A stretch of 64,000 nt of DNA. Source: Streptacidiphilus sp. PB12-B1b. GTDB taxonomy: Bacteria; Actinomycetota; Actinomycetes; Streptomycetales; Streptomycetaceae. Both the position numbers and the translations under genes were made by a program. Of this stretch, positions 8,880 through 18,104 are shown in pieces (within the stretch, counting starts at the first letter, position 1; every line of letters starts with the position of its first letter). The notes beneath the pieces are model-generated. The model was not told where the DNA came from. It made no database searches and was given only the letters and a program-made list of their open reading frames with translations. The DNA is taken from positions 7,068,001-7,132,000 of the forward strand of contig NZ_CP048405.1 of the NCBI RefSeq assembly GCF_014084125.1, written 5' to 3'.

Positions 8880-9953
8880 TCAGCCGACGACGGCCGCGCC
8901 CGGGACGGGGCCCTCGGTGATCCGCACCCCGCGGCAGGTGCCGGAGGCGGCGAGGGCGTCGGCGACGGTCCGCGCGGTCTCGGCGTCCTTGGCGAGGAAG
9001 GCGCAGGTCGGCCCGGAGCCGGAGACCAGCGACCCTATGGCTCCGGCGTCGCCGCCGGTGGCGAGGGTCGCGGCGAGCGCGGGGCGCAGCGCCAGCGCGG
9101 CCGGCTGGAGGTCGTTGCGCAGGGCGGCACCGAGGGCGGCGGCGTCGCCGTCGCGCAGCGCCGCGAGCAGCGCGGGATCGGCGGTGGGCGGCGGGACGTC
9201 GGCCTCGCCGGATCCGGCGCCGAGGGCGCGCTGCCGGTCGCACTCGGCGTACACGGCTGGGGTGGACAGGCCGCCGTCGGCGACCGCGAACACCCAGTGG
9301 AAGGCGCCGCCGACCGGGAGCGGGGTGAGCAGTTCGCCACGGCCCTCCCCGAGGGCGACGCCGCCGAGCAGCGCGAACGGCACGTCACTGCCGAGCTGGG
9401 CGGCGAGGTGGGCGAGCCCGGCGGGGGGCTCGCCGGTGCCCCAGAGGGCGTCGCAGGCGACCAGGGCGGCGGCGGCGTCGGCGCTGCCGCCGGCCATGCC
9501 CCCGGCGACCGGGATGTTCTTGGCGATGTGCAGGTGCACGGCGGGTGCGAGGCCGTGCCGGGCGGCGAGCAGCGCGGCGGCCTTGGCGGCGAGGTTGCTG
9601 CCGTCGGCGGGGACGTGCGCGGCGTCGGTTCCGGCGACGGTGACGGTCAGCGCCTCGGCCGGGGTGACGGTCACCTCGTCGTACAGTCCGACCGCGAAGA
9701 AGACCGTGGCCAGCCCGTGGTAGCCGTCGGCCCGGCGTCCGCCGACGGCCAGCTGGACGTTGACCTTGGCCGGTACCCGGACGGTGACGGACCGCTCAAA
9801 CGGCAGAGGCCGCGCAGACGGCAGAGACGGCGATGACGGCTGCGGCTGCGGCGGCGATGACGGCGACACGTGCGGTTGCTCCCCTGGCTCGGGCCTGCGC
9901 CGCTCGGCGCCCGGCCCCTCGGTGTCCTGCCCCGTGAGCGGCAGGGGTCTCAT
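8880..9953 (-). CDS. ispE: 4-diphosphocytidyl-2-C-methyl-D-erythritol kinase
   Basis: IspE is the GHMP-family kinase that phosphorylates CDP-methylerythritol in the non-mevalonate isoprenoid pathway. Visible motifs are [13 protein letters not shown] with RRADGYH in the N-terminal domain, the ATP-binding loop [14 protein letters not shown], and SGSGPTCAF near the end. The ATG at 9953 overlaps the rsmA stop as ATGA, arguing for translational coupling. It gives an unusual Pro/Ser/Gln-rich extension of about 50 residues before the conserved domain. A GTG at HVSPSSPP or another internal start could be used instead. The rsmA-ispE order is common in actinomycetes. Confidence 0.95.
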   Translation of the reverse strand: MRPLPLTGQDTEGPGAERRRPEPGEQPHVSPSSPPQPQPSSPSLPSARPLPFERSVTVRVPAKVNVQLAVGGRRADGYHGLATVFFAVGLYDEVTVTPAEALTVTVAGTDAAHVPADGSNLAAKAAALLAARHGLAPAVHLHIAKNIPVAGGMAGGSADAAAALVACDALWGTGEPPAGLAHLAAQLGSDVPFALLGGVALGEGRGELLTPLPVGGAFHWVFAVADGGLSTPAVYAECDRQRALGAGSGEADVPPPTADPALLAALRDGDAAALGAALRNDLQPAALALRPALAATLATGGDAGAIGSLVSGSGPTCAFLAKDAETARTVADALAASGTCRGVRITEGPVPGAAVVG

Positions 9954-10861
9954 TCTGCCGCAGCCGCCCCGGGCCGCTCCGCCGCCGGGGGCCGGGCCTC
10001 GGCGAGGCGGGCGAACTGTTCGACGGTCAGCACCTCGCCGCGCAGCCGGTAGTCGATCCCGGCGGCGGTCAGCGCCGCCTCGGCGGCGGTCGGGGAGCCC
10101 GCCCAGTCGCCGAGGGCGGCGCGCAGGGTCTTGCGGCGCTGCGCGAAGGCGGCGTCGACGACGGCGAAGACCTCCTCGCGGGTGGCGGTGGTCCGCGGCG
10201 GCTCGCGGCGGACCAGCGACACCAGCCCGGAGTCGACATTGGGGGCGGGCCAGAAGACGTTGCGGCCGATCGCGCCCGCGCGCTTCACCTCGGCGTACCA
10301 GTTGGCCTTGACCGACGGCACCCCGTAGACCTTGCTGCCGGGCCCGGCGGCGAGCCGGTCGGCGACCTCGGACTGCACCATCACCAGGGTGCGCTCGACG
10401 CTGGGGAAGGTCTCCAGCATGTGCAGCAGCACCGGCACGGCCACGTTGTACGGGAGGTTGGCGACCAGCGCGGTCGGCGGCGGCCCGGGCAGCTCGGCGA
10501 CCTCCATGGCGTCGCCGTGGACCAGCGCGAAGCGGTCGGCGCGGGCGGGCATCCGGGCGGCGATGGTGGTCGGCAGGTGCCGGGCGAGCAGCGGGTCGAT
10601 CTCGACGGCGGTGACCCGGTCGGCGACCTCCAGCAGGCCCAGGGTGAGCGAGCCCAGCCCGGGGCCGACCTCCACCACGACGTCCTCGGCGGTGACCCCG
10701 GCCGCGCGGACGATCCGGCGGACGGTGTTGCCGTCGATGACGAAGTTCTGGCCGCGCTGCTTGGTCGGCCGCACGCCGAGGGTGTCCGCGAGGCTGCGGA
10801 TGTCGGCGGCGCCGAGGAGGGGGCCCTCCGTGGACGGGGAGTCTTCAGTGCTGGTGCTCAC
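9950..10861 (-). CDS. rsmA: 16S rRNA dimethyladenosine transferase
   Basis: RsmA (KsgA) dimethylates two adjacent adenines near the 3' end of 16S rRNA during 30S assembly. The 303-residue protein shows GQNFVID, the SAM-binding motif [11 protein letters not shown], the acidic EIDPLLA, the catalytic NLPYN and the family PNVDSGLV segment followed by RRKTLR. The N-terminus has about 20 extra Ser/Thr/Glu-rich residues, typical of actinomycete versions. It follows the Rpf-like gene by nine bases and overlaps ispE by four. Confidence 0.97.
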   Translation of the reverse strand: MSTSTEDSPSTEGPLLGAADIRSLADTLGVRPTKQRGQNFVIDGNTVRRIVRAAGVTAEDVVVEVGPGLGSLTLGLLEVADRVTAVEIDPLLARHLPTTIAARMPARADRFALVHGDAMEVAELPGPPPTALVANLPYNVAVPVLLHMLETFPSVERTLVMVQSEVADRLAAGPGSKVYGVPSVKANWYAEVKRAGAIGRNVFWPAPNVDSGLVSLVRREPPRTTATREEVFAVVDAAFAQRRKTLRAALGDWAGSPTAAEAALTAAGIDYRLRGEVLTVEQFARLAEARPPAAERPGAAAAE

Positions 10862-10870
10862 CCGGCAAGC

Positions 10871-11743
10871 CTATCCGGCTGCGCGCGGGCCGCAGGCGGG
10901 CCACGGCTCCATGCCCCGGCGCTGGTAGAGGGTGCGGGCGCGGTCGGTCTGCTCGCCGGGGGAGGCGTCCTGCGGCAGGCCGTGGCCGCCGAGGCTGTGC
11001 CAGGTGCGGGCGTCGAACTGGTAGAGGCCGCCGTAGCGGCCGCTGGGGTCGACCGCGTGCGGATTGCCCCCGGCCTCGCAGCGGGCCAGGGCGGTCCAGT
11101 TCATGCCGCCGGTGGTGTGCAGGGTCGCGGTGTGCAGGGTCGCGCTGTACGCGGCCGGACGGCGGTGCGAGTGCGCCCGCGCCTCGCCGGGGCGGCGCCG
11201 GGAGGAGCGGCCGCTGTCGGCCGGACGGGTGTGCGCGGCGTGGCGGCCGGAGCCCGCCGGGTGCGGGACGACCGGCGCCGGTGCCGGGCCGGGGACGGTG
11301 AGCGGCAGCGGCGGCAGCACGGTCAGCGCGGGCAGCACCGGCGGGGCCGGGGGCGTCGGCGGGGCGAGCCGGGCCAGCGGCGGCAGCAGCGGCCCGGCGC
11401 CGAAACCGGAGCCGGAATCGGAACCGCGACCGAAACCGGGCCCGGCCGGCGCGGGGAGGTCCAGCAGGCGTTGCAGCGTGACCGGGTCCGGCGCGGACGG
11501 CCGGGGCAGGGCCCGGTCGGCGGGCGCCGCCGGGCGGGGCGCCGGGCGCTCCGCCGCCGCCAGCGGGGCGGCGTCGGCGGCCGGTTCGCTGTCCAGGTCG
11601 GTCCGCTGGTGGCCGGGCGAGCCGCCGGCCTCCCGGTGCGGCTGCTGCGCGTGGGCGGCGAACGCGCCCCCGCTGCCGCCGACGAGCAGGGCGAGCACCA
11701 GGGCCCTGGGCACCGTCCGCTGCGCCCCTGCTGACACGTTCAC
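10871..11743 (-). CDS. Secreted Rpf-like transglycosylase
   Basis: The 290-residue protein has an N-terminal signal sequence (RALVLALLVGGSGGAFA) and a long Pro/Ala/Arg-rich low-complexity middle. Its C-terminal domain of about 75 residues is of the resuscitation-promoting factor / transglycosylase-like type. The fold signature is visible as WTALARCEAGGNPHAV with RYGGLYQFDARTWHSLGG; the glutamate in RCEAGGN is the expected catalytic acid. It should cleave peptidoglycan outside the cell, aiding germination or growth resumption. The GTG at 11743 is preferred because GGAAGG stands six bases upstream; an ATG at 11818 lacks such a site. An Rpf gene just before rsmA is a recurrent actinobacterial arrangement. 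Confidence 0.85.
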   Translation of the reverse strand: MNVSAGAQRTVPRALVLALLVGGSGGAFAAHAQQPHREAGGSPGHQRTDLDSEPAADAAPLAAAERPAPRPAAPADRALPRPSAPDPVTLQRLLDLPAPAGPGFGRGSDSGSGFGAGPLLPPLARLAPPTPPAPPVLPALTVLPPLPLTVPGPAPAPVVPHPAGSGRHAAHTRPADSGRSSRRRPGEARAHSHRRPAAYSATLHTATLHTTGGMNWTALARCEAGGNPHAVDPSGRYGGLYQFDARTWHSLGGHGLPQDASPGEQTDRARTLYQRRGMEPWPACGPRAAG

Positions 11744-11883
11744 CCGAAGCCTTCCGCCGTCCGACAAGGTCCGAGGCCCCGGCGACGGTCGCGTCCGGGT
11801 CCTCCATGGGCGGATCAACGACCAGCCGGGCGGGGGGTCACCGGAAAGCGGTCAGACGGGGGGCGGCCGCAGTCGGCCGCCGG

Positions 11884-12771
11884 TCAGTAGTCGAAGGCGC
11901 GGGCGGTGTTCGCCGCCAGCGCAGTGGCCAGGGCGTCCTCGTCCAGGCCGCGTACGGCGGCCATGGCCCGCAGCGTGACCGGGATCAGGTACGGGGCGTT
12001 GGGGCGGCCGCGGTAGGGGGCGGGGGTGAGGAAGGGCGCGTCGGTCTCGATCAGCACGCGGTCCAGCGGGGCGACGGCGAGCGCGTCGCGCAGGTGCTGG
12101 TTGGCGGGGAAGGTGACCGGTCCGGCGAAGGAGAGGTAGTACCCGGCCTCGGCGCAGACCTTGGCCATCTCGGCGTCGCCCGAGTAGCAGTGGAAGACGG
12201 TGCGTTCGGGCGCGCCCTCCTCGCGCAGGATGCGCAGCGCGTCCTCGTGGGCGTCCCGGTCGTGGATGACCAGGGCCTTGCCGTGCTTCTTGGCGAGCGC
12301 GATGTGCCGGCGGAAGGACTCCTGCTGGATCTCCACGCCCTCCGGGCCGGTCCGGAAGTAGTCCAGGCCGGTCTCGCCGACGCCCCTGACCTGCGGCAGC
12401 GCGGCGAGGGCGTCGATCTCGGCGAGGGCCTCGTCCAGCGCGGCCGAACCGCCGGGGGCGCGGCGGCGGCCGCTCCAGCCGTCCGGGTCGCCGAGGACGA
12501 TCCGCGGGGCCTCGTTGGGGTGCAGCGAGACCGTGGCGTGGACGCCGGGGTGCCGGGCGGCCAGCTCGGCGGCCCAGCGCGAGCCGTCGAGGTCGCAGCC
12601 GACCTGGACGACCGTGGTGACGCCGACCGAGGCGGCCTTGGCCAGGCCGTCCTCCGGGCTGCCGTCCTGCATGTCCAGGTGGGTGTGCGAGTCGGCGACG
12701 GCGATCCGCAGCGGCTCCGGCAGCGGCGGCGCGGCGTCCTTCTCGGCCTGGGACTTCTTCGAGCGTGGCAT
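11884..12771 (-). CDS. tatD: TatD-family metal-dependent hydrolase
   Basis: The 295-residue TIM-barrel deoxyribonuclease belongs to the TatD family. Metal ligands are visible in ADSHTHLD (first strand), GETGLDY (glutamate), IHDRDAHED, FHCYSGD and the late ETDAPFL. Family members are 3'-5' exonucleases in DNA repair and turnover. The ATG at 12771 overlaps the metG stop as TGATG, so the two are likely translated from one message; the metG-tatD pair is widely conserved. The frame continues upstream inside metG but that part is a shadow. A short insertion (GRRRAPGGSA) follows the second strand region. Confidence 0.94.
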   Translation of the reverse strand: MPRSKKSQAEKDAAPPLPEPLRIAVADSHTHLDMQDGSPEDGLAKAASVGVTTVVQVGCDLDGSRWAAELAARHPGVHATVSLHPNEAPRIVLGDPDGWSGRRRAPGGSAALDEALAEIDALAALPQVRGVGETGLDYFRTGPEGVEIQQESFRRHIALAKKHGKALVIHDRDAHEDALRILREEGAPERTVFHCYSGDAEMAKVCAEAGYYLSFAGPVTFPANQHLRDALAVAPLDRVLIETDAPFLTPAPYRGRPNAPYLIPVTLRAMAAVRGLDEDALATALAANTARAFDY

Positions 12772-14384
12772 CAGGACTTCTCCTCCAGTCGCGGGAACAG
12801 GACCGCGCCCTTGGTGACCGTGACGCCCGCCGGGAGCAGCCCCCAGCCGCCAGCCTCCGGGATGCGCTGGTCGGCGAGGGCCCCGAGCTGCGGCTCGGCT
12901 CCCAGCGAGTCCCAGAGCAGGCCGCAGGCGCCGGGCATGACCGGGCTCAGCAGCACCGCGATGCCGCGCAGCGCCTCGGCGGCGCTGTACAGGACGGTCG
13001 CCAGCCGGGCCCGGCCCTGCTCGGAGCCGTCCTTGGCGGTCTTCCACGGCTCCTGCGCGCTGAGGTAGCCGTTGACCTGCCGGACGAAGTCGAGGACGGC
13101 GGCCAGGCCGCCGGCGAAGTCCAGCTGCTCGCCGATGCGCTCGTCGGCCTCGGCGGCGGCCCTGGCCAGGCCGTCGGCGAGGGCCTGTTCGGCCGGTCCG
13201 GCGGCGGTGGCGGCGGGCAGGACGCCGCCGAAGTAGCGGCCGACCATGGCGGCGGTGCGGGAGGCGAGGTTGCCGAAGTCGTCGGCCAGCTCGGAGGTGT
13301 AGCGGGCGGCGAAGTCCTCCCAGGAGAAGGAGCCGTCGGTGCCGAACGGGACGGCCCGCAGGAAGTAGTACCGGTAGGCGTCGACGCCGAAGTGGTCGGT
13401 GAGCTGCCGCGGGGAGATGCCGGTCAGGTTGGACTTGCTCATCTTCTCGCCGCCGACCATCAGCCAGCCGTTGGCGGCGATCCGCTCGGGCAGCGGCAGG
13501 CCGTTGGCCATCAGCATGGCGGGCCAGATGACGGCGTGGAACCGGAGGATGTCCTTGCCGACCAGGTGGACGTCGGCGGGGAAGGTCCGCGCGAAGCGCT
13601 CCGGGTCGGCGCCGTAGCCGACGGCCGTGGCGTAGTTGAGCAGGGCGTCCACCCACACGTAGATGACGTGCCCGGGATCCCAGGGCACCGGGATGCCCCA
13701 GTCGAAGGTCGAGCGGGAGATGGAGAGGTCCTGCAGGCCCTGCTCGACGAAGCGGACGACCTCGTTGCGGGCGGATTCGGGCTGGACGAAGCCGGGCTCG
13801 GCGGCGTACAGCTCCAGCAGCCGGGGGCCGTAGGCGGAGAGCCGGAAGAAGTAGTTCTCCTCCTTCAGCATCTCCACCGGCGTGCGGTGGATCGGGCAGA
13901 GCTTGCGCCCCTCGAACTCACCGCTCCCGTCGAGCAGTTCGCCCGGTGACTTGTACTCCTCGCAGCCGACGCAGTACGGGCCCTCGTAGCCGCCCCGGTA
14001 GATCTCGCCCCGGTCGTAAAGATCCTGGACGAACTCCTGGACGCGGGCGGTGTGCCGCTCCTCGGTGGTGCGGATGAAGTCGTCGTTGGCGATCTGCAGG
14101 TGCCGCCAAAGCGGCTTCCACTCCTCCTCGACGAGCCGGTCGCACCACTCCTGCGGGCTGACGCCGTGGGCCTCGGCGGTGCGCATGATCTTCTGGCCGT
14201 GCTCGTCGGTGCCGGTGAGGAAGCAGACCTGCTCGCCGCGCCGGCGGTGCCAGCGGCTGAGCACGTCCCCGGCGACGGTGGTGTAGGCGTGGCCGAGGTG
14301 GGGGCGGTCGTTGACGTAGTAGATCGGCGTGGTCACGTAGTAGCTGTGCCCGCGCGTCCCGGTGCTGTCCGACATGGCCGCCAT
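12771..14384 (-). CDS. metG: Methionine--tRNA ligase
   Basis: The 537-residue class I synthetase charges tRNA-Met. It has the HIGH-type motif HLGHAY after TTPIYYVNDRP, the zinc-binding insertion with GCEEY, and the signature KMSKS (as EKMSKSN). The anticodon-binding helical domain ends without the C-terminal dimerisation domain. Start candidates are ATG 14384 (MAAMSDS) and ATG 14375 (MSDS); I chose the first because AGGATG precedes it. The same frame runs upstream without a stop through a zinc-ribbon coding region to 14951, so a fused product is also possible. Confidence 0.95.
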   Translation of the reverse strand: MAAMSDSTGTRGHSYYVTTPIYYVNDRPHLGHAYTTVAGDVLSRWHRRRGEQVCFLTGTDEHGQKIMRTAEAHGVSPQEWCDRLVEEEWKPLWRHLQIANDDFIRTTEERHTARVQEFVQDLYDRGEIYRGGYEGPYCVGCEEYKSPGELLDGSGEFEGRKLCPIHRTPVEMLKEENYFFRLSAYGPRLLELYAAEPGFVQPESARNEVVRFVEQGLQDLSISRSTFDWGIPVPWDPGHVIYVWVDALLNYATAVGYGADPERFARTFPADVHLVGKDILRFHAVIWPAMLMANGLPLPERIAANGWLMVGGEKMSKSNLTGISPRQLTDHFGVDAYRYYFLRAVPFGTDGSFSWEDFAARYTSELADDFGNLASRTAAMVGRYFGGVLPAATAAGPAEQALADGLARAAAEADERIGEQLDFAGGLAAVLDFVRQVNGYLSAQEPWKTAKDGSEQGRARLATVLYSAAEALRGIAVLLSPVMPGACGLLWDSLGAEPQLGALADQRIPEAGGWGLLPAGVTVTKGAVLFPRLEEKS

Positions 14385-14951
14385 GCTGCCGCATCCTAAC
14401 CGTCCGGCCCGGGGCGCCCCGAATCGTTTCCCGCCCGACCGGGGCCGCCGCCGCGCCGGTCCCGGGTCAGGGCTCGGGGTGGTGTGCCGGTTCCGGATCA
14501 GGAAGTGGAAGGGCAGGTGCAGTCGGCGCGGGCGGCGCGGCCGGGCGACGCCGACGGTGCTGGTCGCGGTGGTGGCCGGGGCGGGCTTGGCGCGGGCCGC
14601 CGGGCGCGGCGGGTGCGCGTACGCGGCGGCCTCGGCGACCCGCCCGGCGCGCAGGATGCGGACGTGCGTGCCGCCGCAGCCGGGGCAGCCGGGCCTGGTC
14701 AGCGGCGAGGGCACGGGCACGCCGTTGGCGCGGTAGCTGATCACCGGCCGGCCCCCGGCGTCGCTGCGGTGCTCGATCTCGTACGCCTGCTCCCAACCGT
14801 AGCCGCAGTTGAGGCAGGCGAAGGCGTAGGCCTCGTGGACGGTCGCGCCGGCGGCCGGCGCGGGGCCGGCCGAGGCGGTCGGGATGGAGGTGGCGGCGGA
14901 CGTCGCGGTGTGGGACGCCGCGCCGTCGGGGTCGCCGAGGTATGCGCTCAT
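14385..14951 (-). CDS. Zinc-ribbon protein frame running into metG without stop
   Basis: From ATG 14951 (GGGAG six bases before) there is a distinct coding region. Residues 39-100 contain CLNC (C46, C49), the stretch GYGWEQAYEIEH, then CPGC (C89, C92) and HVRILRAGR, a four-cysteine zinc ribbon. I recall similar proteins of 140-170 residues encoded next to metG in streptomycetes. The following 60 residues are Ala/Pro/Arg-rich, ending in LPFHFLIRNRH. Here no stop occurs before the metG start, so translation would give a 726-residue ribbon-MetG protein. A TGA exists in another frame near 14469-14472, so one missing base could explain the lost stop. Function unknown. Confidence 0.6.
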
Positions 14952-15164
14952 GCAGGTCTCCCGAAATGCCCGAAGCGGGGCTTTCTCGCTTCCTCCCCCA
15001 GAATCCCCCGGGCTTCGCCGTGGATTCACCGCCGCGTCATTCTTGGCAGAGAGTTGGCCCGGCGCGGTATTACCGCTACCCGACCGTGAGCATTCCTTGG
15101 CGCGCTTTTGGCCGGAGCCCGGCGGGGCGCGCCGACCGGGCTTCCGCGCGCTCCCCGGGGCGGT

Positions 15165-16034
15165 TCAGGCCTGCGGCGCCGCGCCCTTGCGCGCCTCGTT
15201 CTTGGCGGCGACCACGGCGTCGAAGACCTCCCGCTTGGGCACGCCGGTGTCGGCCGCCACCGCGGCGATCGCCTCCTTGCGGCGCTCCCCGGCGTCCTCG
15301 CGCACGGCGACCCTGCGGGCCAGCTCCTGCGGGTCCAGCGCGGCGGGGTCGGCCGGGGGCGCGCCCTGGACGACCACGGTGATCTCGCCGCGCACGCCCT
15401 GCGCCGCCCAGGCGGCCAGGTCGGCCAGCGGGCCGCGCTTGACCTCCTCGTAGGTCTTGGTCAGCTCGCGGCAGACGGCGGCCGGGCGCTCCGCGCCGAA
15501 GACCTCCGCCATGGCCAGCAGCGAGTCCTCGATGCGGTGCGGGGATTCGAAGAAGACCATGCTGCGCGGCTCGGCCGCCAGCTCGCGCAGCCGGGTGGTG
15601 CGCTCGCCGCCCTTGCGCGGCAGGAAGCCCTCGAAGCAGAAGCGGTCCACCGGCAGCCCGGACAGCGCCAGCGCGGTCAGCACCGCCGAGGGCCCGGGCA
15701 CGGCGGTGATCCGGATGCCCTTCTCCACCGCCGCGGCGACCAGCCGGTAACCGGGGTCGGAGACCGAGGGCATCCCGGCGTCGGTCACCAGCAGCACCCT
15801 GGCCCCGCCGAGCAGCGCCTCGACCAGCTCCGGGGTGCGGCCGACCTCGTTGCCCTCGAAGTAGGAGACGACCCGCCCGCCGGGGGCGACCCCGAGTGCG
15901 TTGGCGAGGCGCCACATCCGCCGGGTGTCCTCGGCCGCGACGACGTCGGCGGAGGCCAGTTCGGCGGCGAGCCGGGGCGGTGCGTCCCCGACGTCGCCGA
16001 TGGGGGTTCCCGCGAGAATGAGTAGACCTGTCAC
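15165..16034 (-). CDS. rsmI: 16S rRNA (cytidine1402-2'-O)-methyltransferase
   Basis: RsmI 2'-O-methylates C1402 in the ribosomal decoding centre. The 289-residue protein has the family start LILAGTPIGDVGDAPPR, the SAM-binding region VTDAGMPSVSDPG, then VPGPSAVLTAL and FEGFLPRKGGER, with FFESPHRI further on. The GTG at 16034 matches where family members begin; the longer frame from 16100 adds residues without similarity. It is divergent from pmt with 68 bases between the starts, a recurrent actinobacterial pairing. About 210 bases without a visible gene separate its stop from the zinc-ribbon gene. Confidence 0.95.
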   Translation of the reverse strand: MTGLLILAGTPIGDVGDAPPRLAAELASADVVAAEDTRRMWRLANALGVAPGGRVVSYFEGNEVGRTPELVEALLGGARVLLVTDAGMPSVSDPGYRLVAAAVEKGIRITAVPGPSAVLTALALSGLPVDRFCFEGFLPRKGGERTTRLRELAAEPRSMVFFESPHRIEDSLLAMAEVFGAERPAAVCRELTKTYEEVKRGPLADLAAWAAQGVRGEITVVVQGAPPADPAALDPQELARRVAVREDAGERRKEAIAAVAADTGVPKREVFDAVVAAKNEARKGAAPQA

Positions 16035-16102
16035 GTCCTCATACTCTCCCAGGATGGCGAGGTACCCGTACCGCGGACAGACTTCACCCCTACGATGCAC
16101 GC

Positions 16103-17965
16103 GTGAGTGGTGATGAGGCGACAGGGACAGCGCCGGAGGGCGACGGGATGCACGGTACGGCGACGCTGACCGGCATCGCGCTGGAGGAGGTGCCCGGCGA
16201 CGGCCCGACCGGGGCGACCCCGCGCCGGTCGTGGCCGCCGAGCCCGTGGCAGCGGCGGCTGGCCCGGCTCGGCTACGACGCGGCGGAGCAGACCCCGCTG
16301 CGGCAGCGCCTGGTGCCGCCGATGCCGGACGGCCGCTCGGTCTCCGCCGGCGAGCCCTCCCCGGTACTGGCCCGGCTCGGCCTGTCGCTGCCGACCGGCC
16401 TGTGGCTGTGGCTCTGCCGCTGGTCCGGCTGGCTGGGCCCGCTGGCGGTGACGCTGTTCGGCGGCATCCTGGTGTTCACCAACCTCGGCCACCCGCACGA
16501 CATCATCTTCGACGAGACCTACTACGCCAAGGACTCCTGGGCGCTGTGGCACTACGGGTACGAGGTGAACTGGCCGGCCGACGCCAACCAGCTGATCCTG
16601 CAGCACCCGCAGGTGATCCCGCAGCCCCAGGGCGGCGCGTTCATCGCGCACCCCCCGGCGGGCAAGTGGGTCATCGGCATCGGCGAGATGGTCTTCGGGC
16701 TGAACCCGTTCGGCTGGCGCTTCATGGTGGCGCTGCTGGGCACCCTGGCCGTGCTGATCGTCTGCCGGATCGGCCGCCGGCTGTTCCGCTCGACGCTGCT
16801 GGGCTGCGTCGCCGGGCTGCTGATGTGCTGCGACGGGCTGCACGTGGTGATGAGCCGCACCGGCCTGCTGGACCAGGTGGTGATGTTCTGGGCGCTGTGC
16901 TCCTTCGGCCTGCTGCTGCTCGACCGGGACCGGACCAGGGCCCGGCTGGCGGACGCGGTGGGCGCGACCGCCGACAGCCCGAACGCGCTGCCGGACCACG
17001 AGCGGGCCACCGCGGCCCCGCTGGGTTGGCGTCCGTACCGGCTGCTGGCCGGGCTGACCCTGGGCCTGTGCTGCGCGACCAAGTGGGACGGCCTGGACTT
17101 CCTGGCGTTCTTCGCGGTCATGTCGGTGCTGTGGGACGCGGGCGCCCGCAAGACCGCCGGGGCGCGGCACCCGTACCGGACGGCGCTGCTGCACGACGTG
17201 CCGTTCGCGTTCCTGTCCACGGTGGTGGTCGCCTTCTTCACCTATCTGGCGTCCTGGTCCGGCTGGCTGTTCACCCAGGGCGGCTACGACCGGCAGTGGG
17301 CCGCGCACCGGGCGGGCCTGTCCGCCGCCAACTGGGGCCCGATCCCGTTGCCGCAGGTGGACATGAGCTGGGTTCCGGCGCCGCTGCGCAGCCTGTGGCA
17401 CTACCACTCGGAGATCTGGAACTTCAACACCCACCTGACGACGCCGCACACGTACATGTCCAACCCGTGGAGCTGGCTGGTCAACGGGCGGCCGGTGTCG
17501 TTCTACTACCCGAGCGGCCTGAAGCCCTCGCAGTGCGGCGGCGCGGCGCAGTGCTCCAGCGAGGTGCTGGCCATCGGCACCCCGCTGCTGTGGTGGGCGG
17601 CCTGCTTCGCGCTGGTGTACGCGCTGTACCGGTGGATCCTGGTCCGGGACTGGCGGGCGGCGGCGATCTGCTGCGGCATCGCGGCGGGCTACCTGCCGTG
17701 GTTCCAGTGGCAGCAGCGGACGATCTTCTTCTTCTACTCCATCGACTTCGAGCCGTTCCTGTGCCTGGCGCTGGCGCTGATGATCGGCGGGATGCTGGGC
17801 AGCGCCGCGGCCTCGCGGGACCGCAGGCTGTGGGGCGGGGCCGCAGCCGGGGTGCTGGTCGTCGCCATCATGGCGGTCTTCGCGTACTTCTTCCCGCTGT
17901 ACACCGGCGAGGTGACCACGCTGGCGCAGTGGCAGGCCCGGATGTGGTGGCCCACCTGGATCTGA
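16103..17965 (+). CDS. pmt: Polyprenyl-phosphate-mannose--protein mannosyltransferase
   Basis: This 620-residue GT39 integral membrane protein transfers mannose from polyprenyl phosphate to Ser/Thr of secreted proteins. The acidic motif FDETYYAKDS lies in the first periplasmic loop, and the conserved HPPAGKW loop and multiple TM helices follow. The C-terminal WQQRTIFFFYSIDFEPF segment is typical of actinobacterial Pmt. The start is a GTG with no Shine-Dalgarno. A TACGAT box lies only seven bases upstream, which would make the mRNA leaderless. Likely targets are Pro/Thr/Ser-rich exported domains such as several encoded in this window (inference). Confidence 0.93.
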   Translation: MSGDEATGTAPEGDGMHGTATLTGIALEEVPGDGPTGATPRRSWPPSPWQRRLARLGYDAAEQTPLRQRLVPPMPDGRSVSAGEPSPVLARLGLSLPTGLWLWLCRWSGWLGPLAVTLFGGILVFTNLGHPHDIIFDETYYAKDSWALWHYGYEVNWPADANQLILQHPQVIPQPQGGAFIAHPPAGKWVIGIGEMVFGLNPFGWRFMVALLGTLAVLIVCRIGRRLFRSTLLGCVAGLLMCCDGLHVVMSRTGLLDQVVMFWALCSFGLLLLDRDRTRARLADAVGATADSPNALPDHERATAAPLGWRPYRLLAGLTLGLCCATKWDGLDFLAFFAVMSVLWDAGARKTAGARHPYRTALLHDVPFAFLSTVVVAFFTYLASWSGWLFTQGGYDRQWAAHRAGLSAANWGPIPLPQVDMSWVPAPLRSLWHYHSEIWNFNTHLTTPHTYMSNPWSWLVNGRPVSFYYPSGLKPSQCGGAAQCSSEVLAIGTPLLWWAACFALVYALYRWILVRDWRAAAICCGIAAGYLPWFQWQQRTIFFFYSIDFEPFLCLALALMIGGMLGSAAASRDRRLWGGAAAGVLVVAIMAVFAYFFPLYTGEVTTLAQWQARMWWPTWI

Positions 17966-18104
17966 CGTCCGGCCCGCGCACCGAATGTCGGATGCGTCCC
18001 GAGTCCCGGGTCACAGTCCCCCATCAGTCTCCTGTTTTCTCCGTGATCTCCGATGAGGTACGCCTACGATTCATAACCGGTATCCGGTGGGCACAGGGGG
18101 AACA

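Noticed and set aside
6717..9836. Long plus-strand frame opposite the ABC-F and ispE genes
   Set aside because: The composition is Gly/Val/Arg/Gln-rich shadow sequence, and the minus strand encodes intact ABC-F and IspE motifs.
10421..11734. 437-codon plus-strand frame opposite rsmA and the Rpf-like gene
   Set aside because: Antisense to two recognisable genes; no domain or ribosome binding site.
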